A stretch of DNA of 64,000 nt, from positions 1,116,001-1,180,000 of the forward strand of contig CP011126.1 in NCBI GenBank assembly GCA_001077715.1. Reading direction: 5' to 3'. The position numbers were made by a program, and so were the translations under genes. The notes beneath the pieces are model-generated. The model was not told where the DNA came from. It searched no databases and saw only the letters and a list, made by a program, of their open reading frames with translations. This DNA is from Candidatus Coxiella mudrowiae (GTDB lineage Bacteria; Pseudomonadota; Gammaproteobacteria; Coxiellales; Coxiellaceae). Shown here piece by piece: positions 38,563 through 48,980 of the stretch. Every line of letters begins with the position of its first letter. Position 1 is the first letter of the stretch.

Positions 38563-40454
38563 AGTTGAAACATAAGAACACCCCATAGTGGATATTCCCA
38601 ATTCCTTTTCCCTGATAAATGCTCTTCCCAACGCCGGCGAATTAATTGAGAATTTAATAAATTATCTTCCTGTAATTTGCTAACGGAAAGAAGATCTTCT
38701 GCCCATTCTCTCAATTGCCCTCGCAACCAATAATCAATAGGAACACCAAACCCCATTTTAGGACGCTCAAAAAGTGGTGCAGGAACATATTTTTCTAATA
38801 TTCGACGCAAGAGCCATTTAGTTTCTCCATTTCGCAATTTAAATTTCAAAGGCAATGTCCACACAAATTCCACTAATCGATAATCGAGCAAAGGAACCCT
38901 TGCTTCTAAACTAACAGCCATACTGGCTCTATCGACTTTTGTTAAAATATCATCGGGCAGGTAGGTGACCGAATCGACATATTGCATTTGTTCAACAAAA
39001 TTTAAAGGATTAATAGTCCGCGGCCACAATAAAATTTCTGATCCACCCACTACTAGTTCCGCTGGCCTTTCCCAAAGGCTTACGAGGTTCTTATAAAAAT
39101 CATCAGACGACTGCATTAAAAGACCAACAAGTTTATGCGCTTTATCACCTACCCGTAACGGTCGCCAACGTCTAGGAATAATTTTAGCAATCTTATCCCA
39201 TGTCGCGGGATTAAAAGAGCTGATTAATTTACTCGCTGATTTCTTGAAGGGAGAAGGAAGACTAGCTAGGCGCGACCATAGTTTTTCCGCTAAAATATAG
39301 CGATTATAGCCCGCAAACAGCTCATCTCCTCCGTCCCCCGACAAGCTGACAGTCACATATTCTCTTGCTAATCGAGAAACTAAGTACGTCGAAATTTGAG
39401 AGGAATCTGCAAAAGGTTCATCATACCATTCAGGAATTTGGGGAATTAATTTTGCCGCTTCATCAACGTGCAAATATAATTCGTGATGCTCGGTTTTTAA
39501 ATGCTGAGCAACAGCTTTTGCATAAGTAGCTTCATTATATGAGGACTCATGGAAGCCAATTGAAAATGTTTTTACAGGTTTTGTGCTCTGTGCTTGCATC
39601 AAAGATACTACGGTAGAACTATCAATTCCACCGGATAAAAAAGCTCCTAAAGGAACATCCGCATACATCCGACATTTGACAGCATCGAGTAATAAATAAT
39701 CCATTTTTTCGAGAGCTTCAAATTCATTGAAGGATGCAAGAACACGATTCTGACAGACAGCTTCCAACGACCAAAATTGTTTTTCACTTAAATGTTGGTT
39801 AGCATCAATGATAAGGATATGACCCGGTTCTAATTTATAAATCCCTTGATAAATAGATAATGGAGCCGGAATATAATTAAATCGAAAATAAGACGTTAAT
39901 GCCTGACGATCGATGCTCCCTTGCCAATCCGAATGAACAATTAGCGCTTTCAACTGAGAGGCAAAATAAAAAATATTATTCTTTAATCCCCAAAATAAAG
40001 GCTTAATTCCTAAACGATCACGAACGAGATAAAGTTTTTGTTGGCGCCTATCCCAATAGGCAAAAGCAAACATCCCGTTCATTCTTTTGACAGCAGCTTC
40101 AGGACCCCAGTGCTCGCAAGCTTCCAAAAGAACTTCAGTATCCGTGGAACTTCGACAAAAAACACCTAATTTTTCCAATTCAGAGCGAATTGAAGGCGCG
40201 TTATAAATTTCTCCATTATAAATGATGGCAGAATTTCCCGATTGAGAGATCATGGGTTGATGCCCTGCCGAAGAAAGATCAACAATGGCTAAACGCCGAT
40301 GACCAAAAACTAAACCTGTGGTTTCATCACACCAGACCCCTGCCGAATCTGGACCCCGCGATAAAACCTGGTTCGTCATCGTAGTGACGATTTCAAGATA
40401 TTGCTCTTTTCGACGAGATTGGCGAAAGTCCCAAAAACCTACAATTCCACACAT
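38544..40454 (-). CDS. asnB: Asparagine synthase-like glutamine amidotransferase (copy 1)
   Basis: A 636-residue class II amidotransferase. N-terminal nucleophile Cys2 in MCGIVGFWDF, GHRRLAIVDLSSAGHQPM, YNGEIYN and the glutaminase core to about residue 210. The synthetase domain has the PP-loop PLGAFLSGGIDSSTV and SLSGDGGDELFAGYNRY. In a glycan locus such proteins (compare WbpS) commonly amidate uronic acids rather than make asparagine. The start lies one base after the stop of the upstream glycosyltransferase. A second asnB-like gene sits at 48981-50927. Confidence 0.9.
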   Translation of the reverse strand: MCGIVGFWDFRQSRRKEQYLEIVTTMTNQVLSRGPDSAGVWCDETTGLVFGHRRLAIVDLSSAGHQPMISQSGNSAIIYNGEIYNAPSIRSELEKLGVFCRSSTDTEVLLEACEHWGPEAAVKRMNGMFAFAYWDRRQQKLYLVRDRLGIKPLFWGLKNNIFYFASQLKALIVHSDWQGSIDRQALTSYFRFNYIPAPLSIYQGIYKLEPGHILIIDANQHLSEKQFWSLEAVCQNRVLASFNEFEALEKMDYLLLDAVKCRMYADVPLGAFLSGGIDSSTVVSLMQAQSTKPVKTFSIGFHESSYNEATYAKAVAQHLKTEHHELYLHVDEAAKLIPQIPEWYDEPFADSSQISTYLVSRLAREYVTVSLSGDGGDELFAGYNRYILAEKLWSRLASLPSPFKKSASKLISSFNPATWDKIAKIIPRRWRPLRVGDKAHKLVGLLMQSSDDFYKNLVSLWERPAELVVGGSEILLWPRTINPLNFVEQMQYVDSVTYLPDDILTKVDRASMAVSLEARVPLLDYRLVEFVWTLPLKFKLRNGETKWLLRRILEKYVPAPLFERPKMGFGVPIDYWLRGQLREWAEDLLSVSKLQEDNLLNSQLIRRRWEEHLSGKRNWEYPLWGVLMFQLWRERN

Positions 40455-40455
40455 A

Positions 40456-41664
40456 TCATTTCATCTCTTCTATTGCGACAGCTTCCATAGCCCGGTGACA
40501 ATCCGCTTGTAATAACGCTTGGTAAAACCGATCATAACGATCCACGCAAGTCTGTAAACTGAAATAATTCACAATCCGTTCCCTAGCTGCTCGTCCGTAC
40601 TCTTTTCGTTTTTCTTCGTCCGTTATTAATGTTAATAATGCTCCAGCCAACTGTTGTGGCTCCTTAGGTGGGACTACTAATCCCGATTGGTGATGAATCA
40701 CAGCCTCTGCATTACCTCCCACGTCTGTCACTACCATAGGCAGACTGCTGACCATACATTCCAGTAAAGCGTTCGAGAACCCCTCTTCATGGGAACTTAA
40801 AACCCCCACATCAGCAATGGCCAATAATTGAGAAACATCGTGTCGCTGACCTAGAAATATAACATGGTTTTTTAAATTTAAGCGATCACGCAAATCCTCC
40901 AACGCTTTTCTTTCCCCCCCATTTCTTCCTATACATAATAATTTCCATTTTTTGGGCAATTTTTCTTTAATTAAATTTAATGCGTGTAAAAGATCCTCTT
41001 GGCCTTTTCTTTTATACAAATTTGCTACATTTATGATAATAAAATCATCTTCGGCTAAACAGAGAGAGCGTTTGATAGCAGTTTTATTATAGGAAATTTG
41101 ATAATTATCTAGATTTACACCATTGTAAATTAATCCCAATTTATTCGAAGAAACCCCCTCTTTTAAAAGGTCATCTCGCACTCGTAACGATGTTGCCAAT
41201 ATTGCTCTCATTCGTTTATGCAAGAATGGTTCTATTTGTGCAATAATAGGATGCATTTTGTGATATTCATTAGTAATACGCCGACTCATCACCATGCAGG
41301 GCGCACGCATCATTAACCCACTAACGGTTCCTAACACATAGGTACCCGGCAAGAAAAAATGGAGAATTGAAGGTCGATATTTAAAAATAACTAAGCATAG
41401 CTTAAGCATCGAAACAGAATATATGAAAGGCTTTCCAATTTTACCTAGCTTGTTTAAGAATTCGCAGAAAGGCGGCACAATGACAGGAACCTCTGCAGCA
41501 ATCATTTTCTCATACATAATCCCCCGATGGTTAGTGACGTACAAAGCCACATTGTAACCTCGTTGTTTTAATAAGGGTAAGATTCGAAGCAGATGTTTTT
41601 CAGCCCCCCCAACATCTAAAGAGGGGATCGCAATAAGAATTAATTTTTTTTTATTCATTGCCAT
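40456..41664 (-). CDS. Glycosyltransferase family 4
   Basis: The frame is open to 41814, but ATG 41664 (MAMNKKKLILIAIPSLDVGG) has AGGT about 10 bases upstream and gives a normal start to the GT-B fold. The 50-residue extension before it looks unlike the family. The product is about 402 residues: PSLDVGGAEKHLLRILPLLK near the N-terminus (acceptor domain), IINVANLYKRKGQEDLLHAL and the donor-site motif EEGFSNALLECMVSSLPMVV with VTDVGGNAEAV. It should act on a lipid-linked glycan. Substrate unknown. asnB follows with one base between. Confidence 0.88.
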   Translation of the reverse strand: MAMNKKKLILIAIPSLDVGGAEKHLLRILPLLKQRGYNVALYVTNHRGIMYEKMIAAEVPVIVPPFCEFLNKLGKIGKPFIYSVSMLKLCLVIFKYRPSILHFFLPGTYVLGTVSGLMMRAPCMVMSRRITNEYHKMHPIIAQIEPFLHKRMRAILATSLRVRDDLLKEGVSSNKLGLIYNGVNLDNYQISYNKTAIKRSLCLAEDDFIIINVANLYKRKGQEDLLHALNLIKEKLPKKWKLLCIGRNGGERKALEDLRDRLNLKNHVIFLGQRHDVSQLLAIADVGVLSSHEEGFSNALLECMVSSLPMVVTDVGGNAEAVIHHQSGLVVPPKEPQQLAGALLTLITDEEKRKEYGRAARERIVNYFSLQTCVDRYDRFYQALLQADCHRAMEAVAIEEMK

Positions 41665-41804
41665 TGCTAATCGACCTATAGTCTTCAAAAGAATAATTCT
41701 GGCATAGACTTCATCAGATAAAGGTAAATCGGATGCCCTAAAAATCCAGAAGGCTTTCCTCAAATTTTCATAGGAAGTGCCTAATTCATGAAGCGGAAAA
41801 ATTA

Positions 41805-42920
41805 TTAAAAACAAGGCGCCAACCGGGAAGCCTCATCAATCACACTATCCCACACATGATAAGCTGATTGATTTGCGATCTCAATTCGTTGACGGGCCGT
41901 CCTACCTAAACGCTGTCTCAAGGATTCATTTTCTGCGAGATAGATCAAAGCAGAACAAAGGGCCTCTACATCCTCTGTAGGTACCACTAACCCAGTTTCT
42001 TCGTTTTTAACAAATTCCAATAATCCTGAAGATGCGTTGCTCACCACAACTGGCAATCCCAACCCCATAGCTTCCAATAAGGCATTCGGAGTGCCTTCAT
42101 AACGAGAGGGCATAACGAAAATCGTAGCGGCATGATAATAATCAAAAACATTGGCTCTCATTCCACACCAGATAACAGAGCTTGCCAGATCCAAACTGAA
42201 CGCAAGTTTTTGCAAATCTTTGCGCAACTTACCGTCACCTACAATGACAAGTCGCCACATTGGATAACGGCAAATAAATTTAGCAAACGCACGTAACAAA
42301 ATATCATGACCCTTTTCATAACCTAAGCGCCCTACAGCCAGAACCACAGGAAAATTATACTTTAGTAGGCACAGCGTTTTTTCAATATGAACGGGATTGG
42401 GAACATATTTTAATTTTTTACTCTTAACAAATTTTTCTAAAAATCTAATAGCGTCATAACTATTCGCCGTAACAACGGTGGCCTGGCGATATAACAAATA
42501 ACGGAGCAAACTCCATCGTATATTCAGATATTCTTTTGCTAAGTCGCTTCGCTCTGAAATAATCACAGGAATATTCATACCTCGAGTAGCTAAAAGCGTC
42601 AAAATATTGGTCGTGCTAAGAAAGCTTAGAATACAGGAGGGACAGTTCTCGCGGATTAACGACCTCAATGCTTTTACCCTTTTAAAGGTATTCCTGATGG
42701 CATCCCAAAATCCCTCAGATTCTTTAATAAAATCAATACATTTTCGAGAAACAGTTTCTGGTAATTTAAAAAAATCTGTGTTTTCGATAGAAAAAGTAAT
42801 TACACAGATTTTCTTATTGTGTCGTAACCATTCTCTCACCAAATTCAGAAGAACACGCTGAGTTCCTCCTCCTCCTAAATCCGGAATGATTACACCTATA
42901 TCAAACTTTAATTTGGTCAT
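41805..42920 (-). CDS. Glycosyltransferase family 4
   Basis: A 371-residue GT-B enzyme: IGVIIPDLGGGGTQRVLLNL (N-terminal acceptor domain), VLAVGRLGYEKGHDILLRAF in the middle, and the donor-site pattern YEGTPNALLEAMGLGLPVVV then SNASSGLLEFV. Complete and full length. It lies between the broken ABC transporter and another GT4 gene on the same strand, so it is part of the same transcription unit. Confidence 0.9.
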   Translation of the reverse strand: MTKLKFDIGVIIPDLGGGGTQRVLLNLVREWLRHNKKICVITFSIENTDFFKLPETVSRKCIDFIKESEGFWDAIRNTFKRVKALRSLIRENCPSCILSFLSTTNILTLLATRGMNIPVIISERSDLAKEYLNIRWSLLRYLLYRQATVVTANSYDAIRFLEKFVKSKKLKYVPNPVHIEKTLCLLKYNFPVVLAVGRLGYEKGHDILLRAFAKFICRYPMWRLVIVGDGKLRKDLQKLAFSLDLASSVIWCGMRANVFDYYHAATIFVMPSRYEGTPNALLEAMGLGLPVVVSNASSGLLEFVKNEETGLVVPTEDVEALCSALIYLAENESLRQRLGRTARQRIEIANQSAYHVWDSVIDEASRLAPCF

Positions 42921-42940
42921 TAATTTATTTCCAACCTATA

Positions 42941-44549
42941 TTATAAGGTCCTATACATTTCAGAAGTAATCATAAGTTCACCATAACTCCCTTCTGAAAC
43001 CACTTTCCCTTTGTGGAGTACTGCTAAATTATCACAAAACAAAATGGAACTATGTCTATGAGCGATGATCATTAAGGTCTTTTTGCCCATTAAAGACGGT
43101 AGAGCTTCATTAAATTAACTTTCTGTTACTGAATCTAATGTCAAGGTCATGATATAAGGCTCTGGCAATTCCAACCCATTGGCGTTGACCTCCTGATAAT
43201 TTTAAACCTTTTTAATCTATCTGGGTGTTGAGTCCATCGGACACCTCACTCACTAAAGTTTGCAATTGTGCTATCTTAATTGCCCGTTCTACGGCTTGAT
43301 GATCGATATGGTTTTCTTCTATGCCTATAGCCATATTTTCCAATAATGTTCCTTCTACTATAAGGTGAGTATGTTAAGGTACATATCGCAGCAAATGTGA
43401 TAAATCCATATGGCTATGCTTGGTGTAATATCCACATCGTCGCAGTAAATAGAAGCACTTTTAACGGGCAAAAGTCCAAGGATAATACCCAGCAACGTAC
43501 TTTTTACTGCTCCAGAGGGGCCTACAATCCCTAAAAAAGTATTTTTAGGGATTGTCACAGCATAATATCTTTTAACGTTTCTTTTTTTGCCTGCGGATAT
43601 TGGTAAGGTAAGTAACATTCTCTAATCTTAACTCTCGTTCAAATTTAATATTGCGTTGTGCATTTTGTCTCATTTCCAAAAGATTATGATATTCTGCCAA
43701 CTTATCTACAGCTTTTCGAAAGACTAAAACATTAGCATGGTATTGCCTCGTATTGCCTCACATTTCCTAATGCCAAGGATATCCGTGCTACGGCTGGTAA
43801 CATTCTTTGAATAGAAATAGCGATAACCCCGATTATCGGTAAAATAGCAACTAAATTTCCGTGAGAAAACAACAAGTAAATAAGAATAATTAAGAGCATT
43901 GCAAAACCTATCGAATTTATAAGCACTGACGGTAAGTTTGAAATGACATTGTAGTTTAGTAAATTTTTAGCATTTTTTCGGCCAAAATAGAAATTTTTCA
44001 ATAAAATAATTTTCTACGTTATTTATTTTTATCTTTCAACCCTTGAAAAGCATCAGAAACCACATTATATAATCGCATTACAAAATATTCATTTTCCTTT
44101 CTGATAGTTTTAATTTTTTTCGTTCCTGCTATTGTTAAAAAGGAGCAAGGTAGCTAATGTCGTAACAGAAAATAAAACCAATTTGAAATCTATCCACAAA
44201 ATTAAATAACCCAAAGAAATTTCCCCCATAACATCTGTCGCAATTGACAACATATAGATCACGACATTTATAGTGTAGGTAACATCCATTTAATATATGT
44301 TTCGATAACTTAGACATGTTCAGTTCAATTGCTCTTTGGTAAGGCATTAAAATATAACTTTTAATACAAAATCCAGAAATCCAGGTATTTAAATTTTGAG
44401 CAAATTCTGCCTGACAAAAATCATTTAAACAGGTCATTACAGCCTTTAAGGCCAGTATTATAACACCAATAAATATTAGGAATGAATTATTAGTTTTAAA
44501 ATAGAAGAAATTAAAAATCAAACTGAAAATTGAATTGGTTTTTATTCAT
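42941..44549 (-). pseudogene. ABC transporter (MsbA/PglK-type glycan flippase-like), decayed
   Basis: Minus-strand fragments form one half-transporter. Membrane domain pieces at 44135-44521 and 43732-44001 (INSIGFAMLLIILIYLLFSH then ILPIIGVIAISIQRMLPAVA). Walker A is altered to GPSGAVKSTLL (43358-43618), with Gly replaced by Val before the lysine. LSGGQRQWVGIARALYHD is followed directly by LTLDSVTESLF, so the Walker B/D-loop stretch was deleted. The end is STILFCDNLAVLHKGKVVSE then MYRTL and TAA at 42941. The MQRMLPAxxR pattern suits PglK-type lipid-linked-oligosaccharide flippases. Clearly inactive. Confidence 0.85.
43740..43759. repeat. 10-bp exact tandem duplication in ABC transporter remnant
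   Basis: gtattgcctc occurs twice head-to-tail. Ten bases is not a multiple of three, so it shifts the frame of the transporter gene. Confidence 0.88.
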
Positions 44550-44627
44550 CTCCCAATATTTTTATATATCCTTCATGAAGGATAAAATAGTTTCTGATAT
44601 AATCAGAACATAGCTTTCTCCTTCTCT

Positions 44628-45818
44628 TTATCCCAAAGCTTCTATAACCTGATCGATCCTATGCTGATAGGTATGATTACTGATGACATGCTCGTAAGCA
44701 GCTTCGGTTACTCTTGTGTATATCGCTTTATCTTTAAGTGAATCGATAATCTCTTCTATATTAGAAAAATTTTTCGTAAGGGGAAAATAATGCTCATAAG
44801 GCTTTAGTATGTCAGCATAACGTCCAGGGGTAAGGATCTGTAAAGTTTTTGTACCAATAGCATCAAAATGTCGAGAAGATATTGTCTTCGAATATTCGGG
44901 GCAAGGTAGGTGCTTTTTAATAATCTGATGATAAATAACTTTAAAATCTGCGTTCTTTTCTAAATCCTCAGGAATAATAAGATATTGCTTAATTTTATTT
45001 TTTATAAATTTTGGCAAAAGTCCTCTTGCCATCGCTCTTAAGAAAGATCTTTCCTCAAGAATTGGCTTTTTACTGTTTTTTAAGAAAAAATAGTTGATTT
45101 CATCTACTAAAGCGTCGTCCTTTTGCAAATAAAAACTTCCCACTTCAGTTGCTATAGTTGCTTTACATTGATTTAAAAAAGCGGCCCACCCCTCTCTATT
45201 AAACCGAGTACTAGTATCCACATTGCATCGCAAATGGAATTTATTTGGAACTGTATTAGCAAAATACTCGAGAAGTCGGTTACGCTCATCATCTCCGAGA
45301 TGGGGGGAATAACGATGAGAACGTGTACCCACGTCAACCAATCTTTTCTCATAAGTTTTTTTAGCAGAAAAAACTTTGGGATTTAGTGCATGAGGTATTG
45401 AAAGAACTGTAGAAGTACAGTCAGCATAGAGCCATTCACCCGCAGCTTGTAACAATTGGGTTGCAATAATTTGAGGTTTTATTTGTTTAAGTAGGGTTAA
45501 CTTGGGTTTCATACCCAGAATAGGTAAGTTAACTTCGTTACCTACAAAGCAAAGCATTTTTCCTCGTCGATATTTAAATGCTTGCACATACCGTTGAATA
45601 TATTGAAGTGAATCGCCAAAAACGGAATGATGGACAATAATATAAGGAACTTTCTCTATCTTATCCTGAATTTGTCTGACAAGAACACTGTCTTCTGTAG
45701 CAATATTAATTAAATCTACTTCCAACTCGGGGCGCGAAATGAAGGCGTCTAACCAGTCATCAAGGTAGGAAAGCTTTGAAGCATAAGTAAACTTAACATG
45801 TACTAACGCAATCTTCAT
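44628..45818 (-). CDS. Glycosyltransferase-like protein (GT1/CgeB-type C-terminus)
   Basis: A 396-residue protein. The N-terminal part (MKIALVHVKFTYASKLSYLD) and central HALNPKVFSAKK, VDVGTRSHRYSPHLGDDERN are compatible with a GT-B fold. The C-terminal SSRHFDAIGTKTLQILTPGR then YADILKPYEHYFPLTKNFSN is the donor-binding end seen in CgeB/Glyco_trans_1_2-like proteins. No signal peptide. Located six bases after wbpI in the same unit. Family membership is moderate and the donor sugar unknown. Confidence 0.75.
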   Translation of the reverse strand: MKIALVHVKFTYASKLSYLDDWLDAFISRPELEVDLINIATEDSVLVRQIQDKIEKVPYIIVHHSVFGDSLQYIQRYVQAFKYRRGKMLCFVGNEVNLPILGMKPKLTLLKQIKPQIIATQLLQAAGEWLYADCTSTVLSIPHALNPKVFSAKKTYEKRLVDVGTRSHRYSPHLGDDERNRLLEYFANTVPNKFHLRCNVDTSTRFNREGWAAFLNQCKATIATEVGSFYLQKDDALVDEINYFFLKNSKKPILEERSFLRAMARGLLPKFIKNKIKQYLIIPEDLEKNADFKVIYHQIIKKHLPCPEYSKTISSRHFDAIGTKTLQILTPGRYADILKPYEHYFPLTKNFSNIEEIIDSLKDKAIYTRVTEAAYEHVISNHTYQHRIDQVIEALG

Positions 45819-45824
45819 AATTAT

Positions 45825-46895
45825 CTAATTTAAATAGTCGTTTATCATGTTCACAATATTAAAAGCTGCATTACCATCTCCATACTCATAAATTTCCTGT
45901 CGAGGTTGGATATATTGAGGAACTTTCCAAAGACGATTCCAACCCCTTTCAATTGTTTCTACCCATTCCGTTTCATCACGTAAGGTAACACAAGGCACAC
46001 GGTGGAAATAGGCTTCCTTTTGTACCCCCCCAGAATCTGTAAAAACAGATTGCGCATTCATGATGGCTACTTGCGTTTCAAAATAACCCAAAGGGTCAAC
46101 CATAATTAGGCTATCATTCATTTTTTGGCACAAATCAGTATCTATCCGTTTCTTCGTTCTCGGATGAACGGGAAATAATATCTTATGTTTGAAGTGTTTT
46201 GCATAATCATAAACATAATGCAAAAGATCCCGCAATTGGCTTACTTCAATTACATTGGCTTCCCGATGGATAGTTAAAAATATATATTTTCCAAAACTAA
46301 GATTATACGCATTAAGGAATTGCTTTGAATTCAGTTTATTTTTAAAATGTTGTACCATATCATACATCACATCTCCTACGTGATGTACATTAATCATAAT
46401 ATTTTCGTTTTTAAGATTTTCGACGGCTCGAAAAGTTGGGCAAAAATAAATAGCACTGACTTGATCGACAAGAACGCGATTAATTTCTTCAGGCATGGAT
46501 TTATTAAAGGAGCGTAATCCGGCTTCGACATGCGCAATAGGGATGTTTAATTTAGATGCTGCTAAGGCTCCAGCTAGAGTAGAATTTGTGTCGCCATACA
46601 CTAAAACTATATTTGGCTCTTCTTGCAACATTATCTTTTCTAAAGCAATTAACATGTGACCCGTCATCTCAGCATGAGATTTATTATTTATATTAAGCTG
46701 ATGTTGAGGTAAAGGTATATTTAAATCTCTAAAGAAAACTTCTGACATATTATCATCAAAATGTTGACCGGTATGAATCAGAATTTCATTCAAATTTGGA
46801 GCTGTACAGAAATGATAATTTACCACTGCAGCCTTGATGAATTGAGGTCTAGCGCCGACTACAGTTAATATTTTTCTTTTTTTGTTCTTCACCAT
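45825..46895 (-). CDS. wbpI: UDP-N-acetylglucosamine 2-epimerase family, WbpI/WecB-like
   Basis: Non-hydrolysing C2 epimerase of about 356 residues. The longest frame begins with TTG at 46898, and the ATG at 46895 is more likely. Motifs: KILTVVGARPQFIKAAVV, HTGQHFDDNMSEVFFRDL, VYGDTNSTLAGALAA, HVEAGLRSFNKSMPEEINRV and DSGGVQKEAYFHRVPCVTLR. GARPQFIKAA and the HTGQHxDxNMSxVFF pattern are closer to WbpI (UDP-GlcNAc3NAcA to UDP-ManNAc3NAcA) than to WecB. Together with WbpA/B/D/E-like enzymes in the same locus, this supports the diacetamido uronic acid role. WecB activity on UDP-GlcNAc is the alternative. Confidence 0.85.
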   Translation of the reverse strand: MVKNKKRKILTVVGARPQFIKAAVVNYHFCTAPNLNEILIHTGQHFDDNMSEVFFRDLNIPLPQHQLNINNKSHAEMTGHMLIALEKIMLQEEPNIVLVYGDTNSTLAGALAASKLNIPIAHVEAGLRSFNKSMPEEINRVLVDQVSAIYFCPTFRAVENLKNENIMINVHHVGDVMYDMVQHFKNKLNSKQFLNAYNLSFGKYIFLTIHREANVIEVSQLRDLLHYVYDYAKHFKHKILFPVHPRTKKRIDTDLCQKMNDSLIMVDPLGYFETQVAIMNAQSVFTDSGGVQKEAYFHRVPCVTLRDETEWVETIERGWNRLWKVPQYIQPRQEIYEYGDGNAAFNIVNMINDYLN

Positions 46896-46913
46896 CAATA
46901 TTCCACAATCAAA

Positions 46914-48004
46914 CTAGACTACCCTCTCCTCTATGTTGGATTGATAACAAGCAAGTTCTGGCAAATAGAAGCGGTGTTTCAGAATATACCGTCTGATGGT
47001 TTCTCTATTTTGAATAGCCCATTTAATGGTCTCTTGTAACCCTTTCTCCAAGCTGACCTTTGATTTGAAACCTATTTCCTTCTCTGCTTTAACTATATCT
47101 CGATAACGACACCCCGAACGGTCCCAATTTCGAGCAGATTCAAATTGAATGGGTGTAGGATTCCCAGTAAGTATATAATGGTCTCAGCCAATTCTCTAAT
47201 TTTTTGTTCTTTTCCTGAAGCTAAATTGTACACTTCCCCCGTTTTTCCCTTCAAAGCACAGGCGATGGCGATCAAGCCATCCACAATATCCTCTACGTAG
47301 ATAAAATCACGTGAAGTTATGCCACCGTTTTCGACAGGTAGCGGTTCTTCATGAATGGACTTCCAAATAAAAGTCGGAACTACATTACGCCAGGCGGTAT
47401 CTGGAGTTCCACGCCATTTCCCAGCTCCTAAAATTTCTTCAGGCTCATAAACGTTTTGAAACCGTGCTTTTACGAAGGAAAGCTTGTGTCGCATCCAATA
47501 GTAATTACCACAAAATTCTCCAATAATTTTGGAAATTTGATAGGGACTATCCAAAAATAGAGAAACTGGTTTATCTTCTTTAGTAGCTTCTGCTTCATCA
47601 AAAGTTTTTTCAGCCACTGTGCAACCTGCAGAGGCATAAACAAATTTTTTAATTTCACGAGATTTAAAGTGCTCATAAAGCTAAAGTGCTCATAAAGCTT
47701 AAATGTTGTCAAAGTATTATTTCTATGGTCTTCAATAGTATCAGCTATACTTGATTGATTGCCATGATAACTAGCTAGATGAAAAATATAATCAAATTTT
47801 TTATCCAAACGAGCTAAGATTCTGTCATCAGAACAAGAACCATCAATCAAGTGAATTTTATCCACATTCGGTACATTAACTATATCTGCCGACAAGAAAT
47901 TATCTAAAATTACAATTTCGACCGCCCCCTTTAAGCAAGCGTTTACAAAGATTACTCCCCACAAACCCGGCTCCGTCAACCACTAAGACCTTACTATTTT
48001 TCAT
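46914..48004 (-). pseudogene. NAD-dependent sugar epimerase/dehydratase remnant
   Basis: The start at ATG 48004 reads MKNSKVLVVDGAGFVGSNLC then LLKGG, with a frameshift near 47925. It continues VEIVILDNFLSADIVNVPNV then DKKFDYIFHLASYHGNQSSI, a 17-bp tandem duplication (47666-47699) that shifts the frame, then AEKTFDEAEATKEDKPVSLF, YQISKIIGEFCGNYY (Tyr-Lys motif) and FIYVEDIVDGLIAIACALKG. A further frame change near 47150 precedes the C-terminus, which ends at TAG 46914. It begins 2 bases after the stop of the intact epimerase at 48007. Extended SDR family, substrate unknown. Confidence 0.87.
47666..47699. repeat. 17-bp exact tandem duplication in epimerase remnant
   Basis: aaagtgctcataaagct is repeated exactly at 47666-47682 and 47683-47699. 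The unit length is not divisible by three and the reading frame changes here. Confidence 0.95.
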
Positions 48005-48006
48005 GG

Positions 48007-48951
48007 TTAAACCTTTCCACTTTCTTTTGCTTGTTTTAAATGAGTGTAAGTTTCCTCAATATCATATTCCTTATAGTATTGAATTGTTTTCAGAACTCCT
48101 TCATTCAATGGTGTTTTAACATTCCAATTAAAGTCTTTTTTGGTACGTGAAGGATCTAAAAAAATAGAAAACACATCATCCGACTCTCTTTCTCTAACTT
48201 CTACATCCATTTTAATATCCAAGACAAATAAAACAGCATCAAATAATTCTTTGATTGTGTAATCAGAACCAGATGACAAATGATAGGTTCCTCGTCCCTG
48301 TCCATCAATAGCGAGCAGGATGCAATCCACCATATCATCGATATAAACAAAATCACGTCGTGTATCCATAACAAAACAAGACTGATTGGAAGTAAGCCTT
48401 TTATAAAATGTTGGTAGTGGACCACTAATATTTCGAGGTCCATAAGCGTTAGCCAATCGAAAAGTCACATAATTGAGCCCAGAAAGATGCACATATTCCT
48501 CTCCGGCAGTTTTACTAATAGCATAGCTGGAGCCGCCTGGTAGAATAGGGTGACTTAAAGTAATTGGCTGCTCCAAAGGTTTAAGGCCATAACACAATGC
48601 AGTCTGAAAATAAATGAATCGGTCCACTCCTTCAACTTGCGCAGCTTGAACTACATTTGCCGTTCCTACAACGTTCGTAAGTGCATCTTCTTTCCAATCA
48701 TTGGGATCTTTATAGGACGCTGCTGCATGAACTATCACGTTAGGTTTAAATTCTTTTATTAAGGAATGGACCAATGTTGCATTGGAGATAATATCCTCGA
48801 TTAATTTTAAATTGGGATGCGGCTTAAGGTTATCTCGTCGTCCAGTCGCATAATTATCAATTGTCACCACTTGATCACCACGTGCTAAAAGACGGTCTAT
48901 TAAATGTGAGCCAATAAAACCAGCACCACCCGTTACAAATATTTTTTTCAT
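48007..48951 (-). CDS. NAD-dependent nucleotide-sugar epimerase/dehydratase
   Basis: Extended SDR enzyme of 314 residues: MKKIFVTGGAGFIGSHLIDR (TGxxGFIG at 7-14), VHAAASYKDPNDWKEDA, IYFQTALCYG and catalytic Tyr143-x3-Lys147 in SSYAISKTAGEE, then FRLANAYGPRNISGPLPTFY. The usual Ser of the triad is replaced by Thr in FQTALCYG. Resembles UDP-glucose/UDP-GlcNAc 4-epimerases and related dehydratases. Exact substrate unclear. It follows asnB copy 2 by 29 bases and is intact, unlike its downstream paralogue. Confidence 0.85.
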   Translation of the reverse strand: MKKIFVTGGAGFIGSHLIDRLLARGDQVVTIDNYATGRRDNLKPHPNLKLIEDIISNATLVHSLIKEFKPNVIVHAAASYKDPNDWKEDALTNVVGTANVVQAAQVEGVDRFIYFQTALCYGLKPLEQPITLSHPILPGGSSYAISKTAGEEYVHLSGLNYVTFRLANAYGPRNISGPLPTFYKRLTSNQSCFVMDTRRDFVYIDDMVDCILLAIDGQGRGTYHLSSGSDYTIKELFDAVLFVLDIKMDVEVRERESDDVFSIFLDPSRTKKDFNWNVKTPLNEGVLKTIQYYKEYDIEETYTHLKQAKESGKV

Positions 48952-48980
48952 AATTATCCTCCCACTATAGAAAATTTATT

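Noticed and set aside
41665-41814. N-terminal 50-residue extension of the glycosyltransferase at 40456
   Set aside because: The extension does not resemble GT4 proteins and the internal ATG at 41664 has a ribosome binding site, so the longer start was not used.
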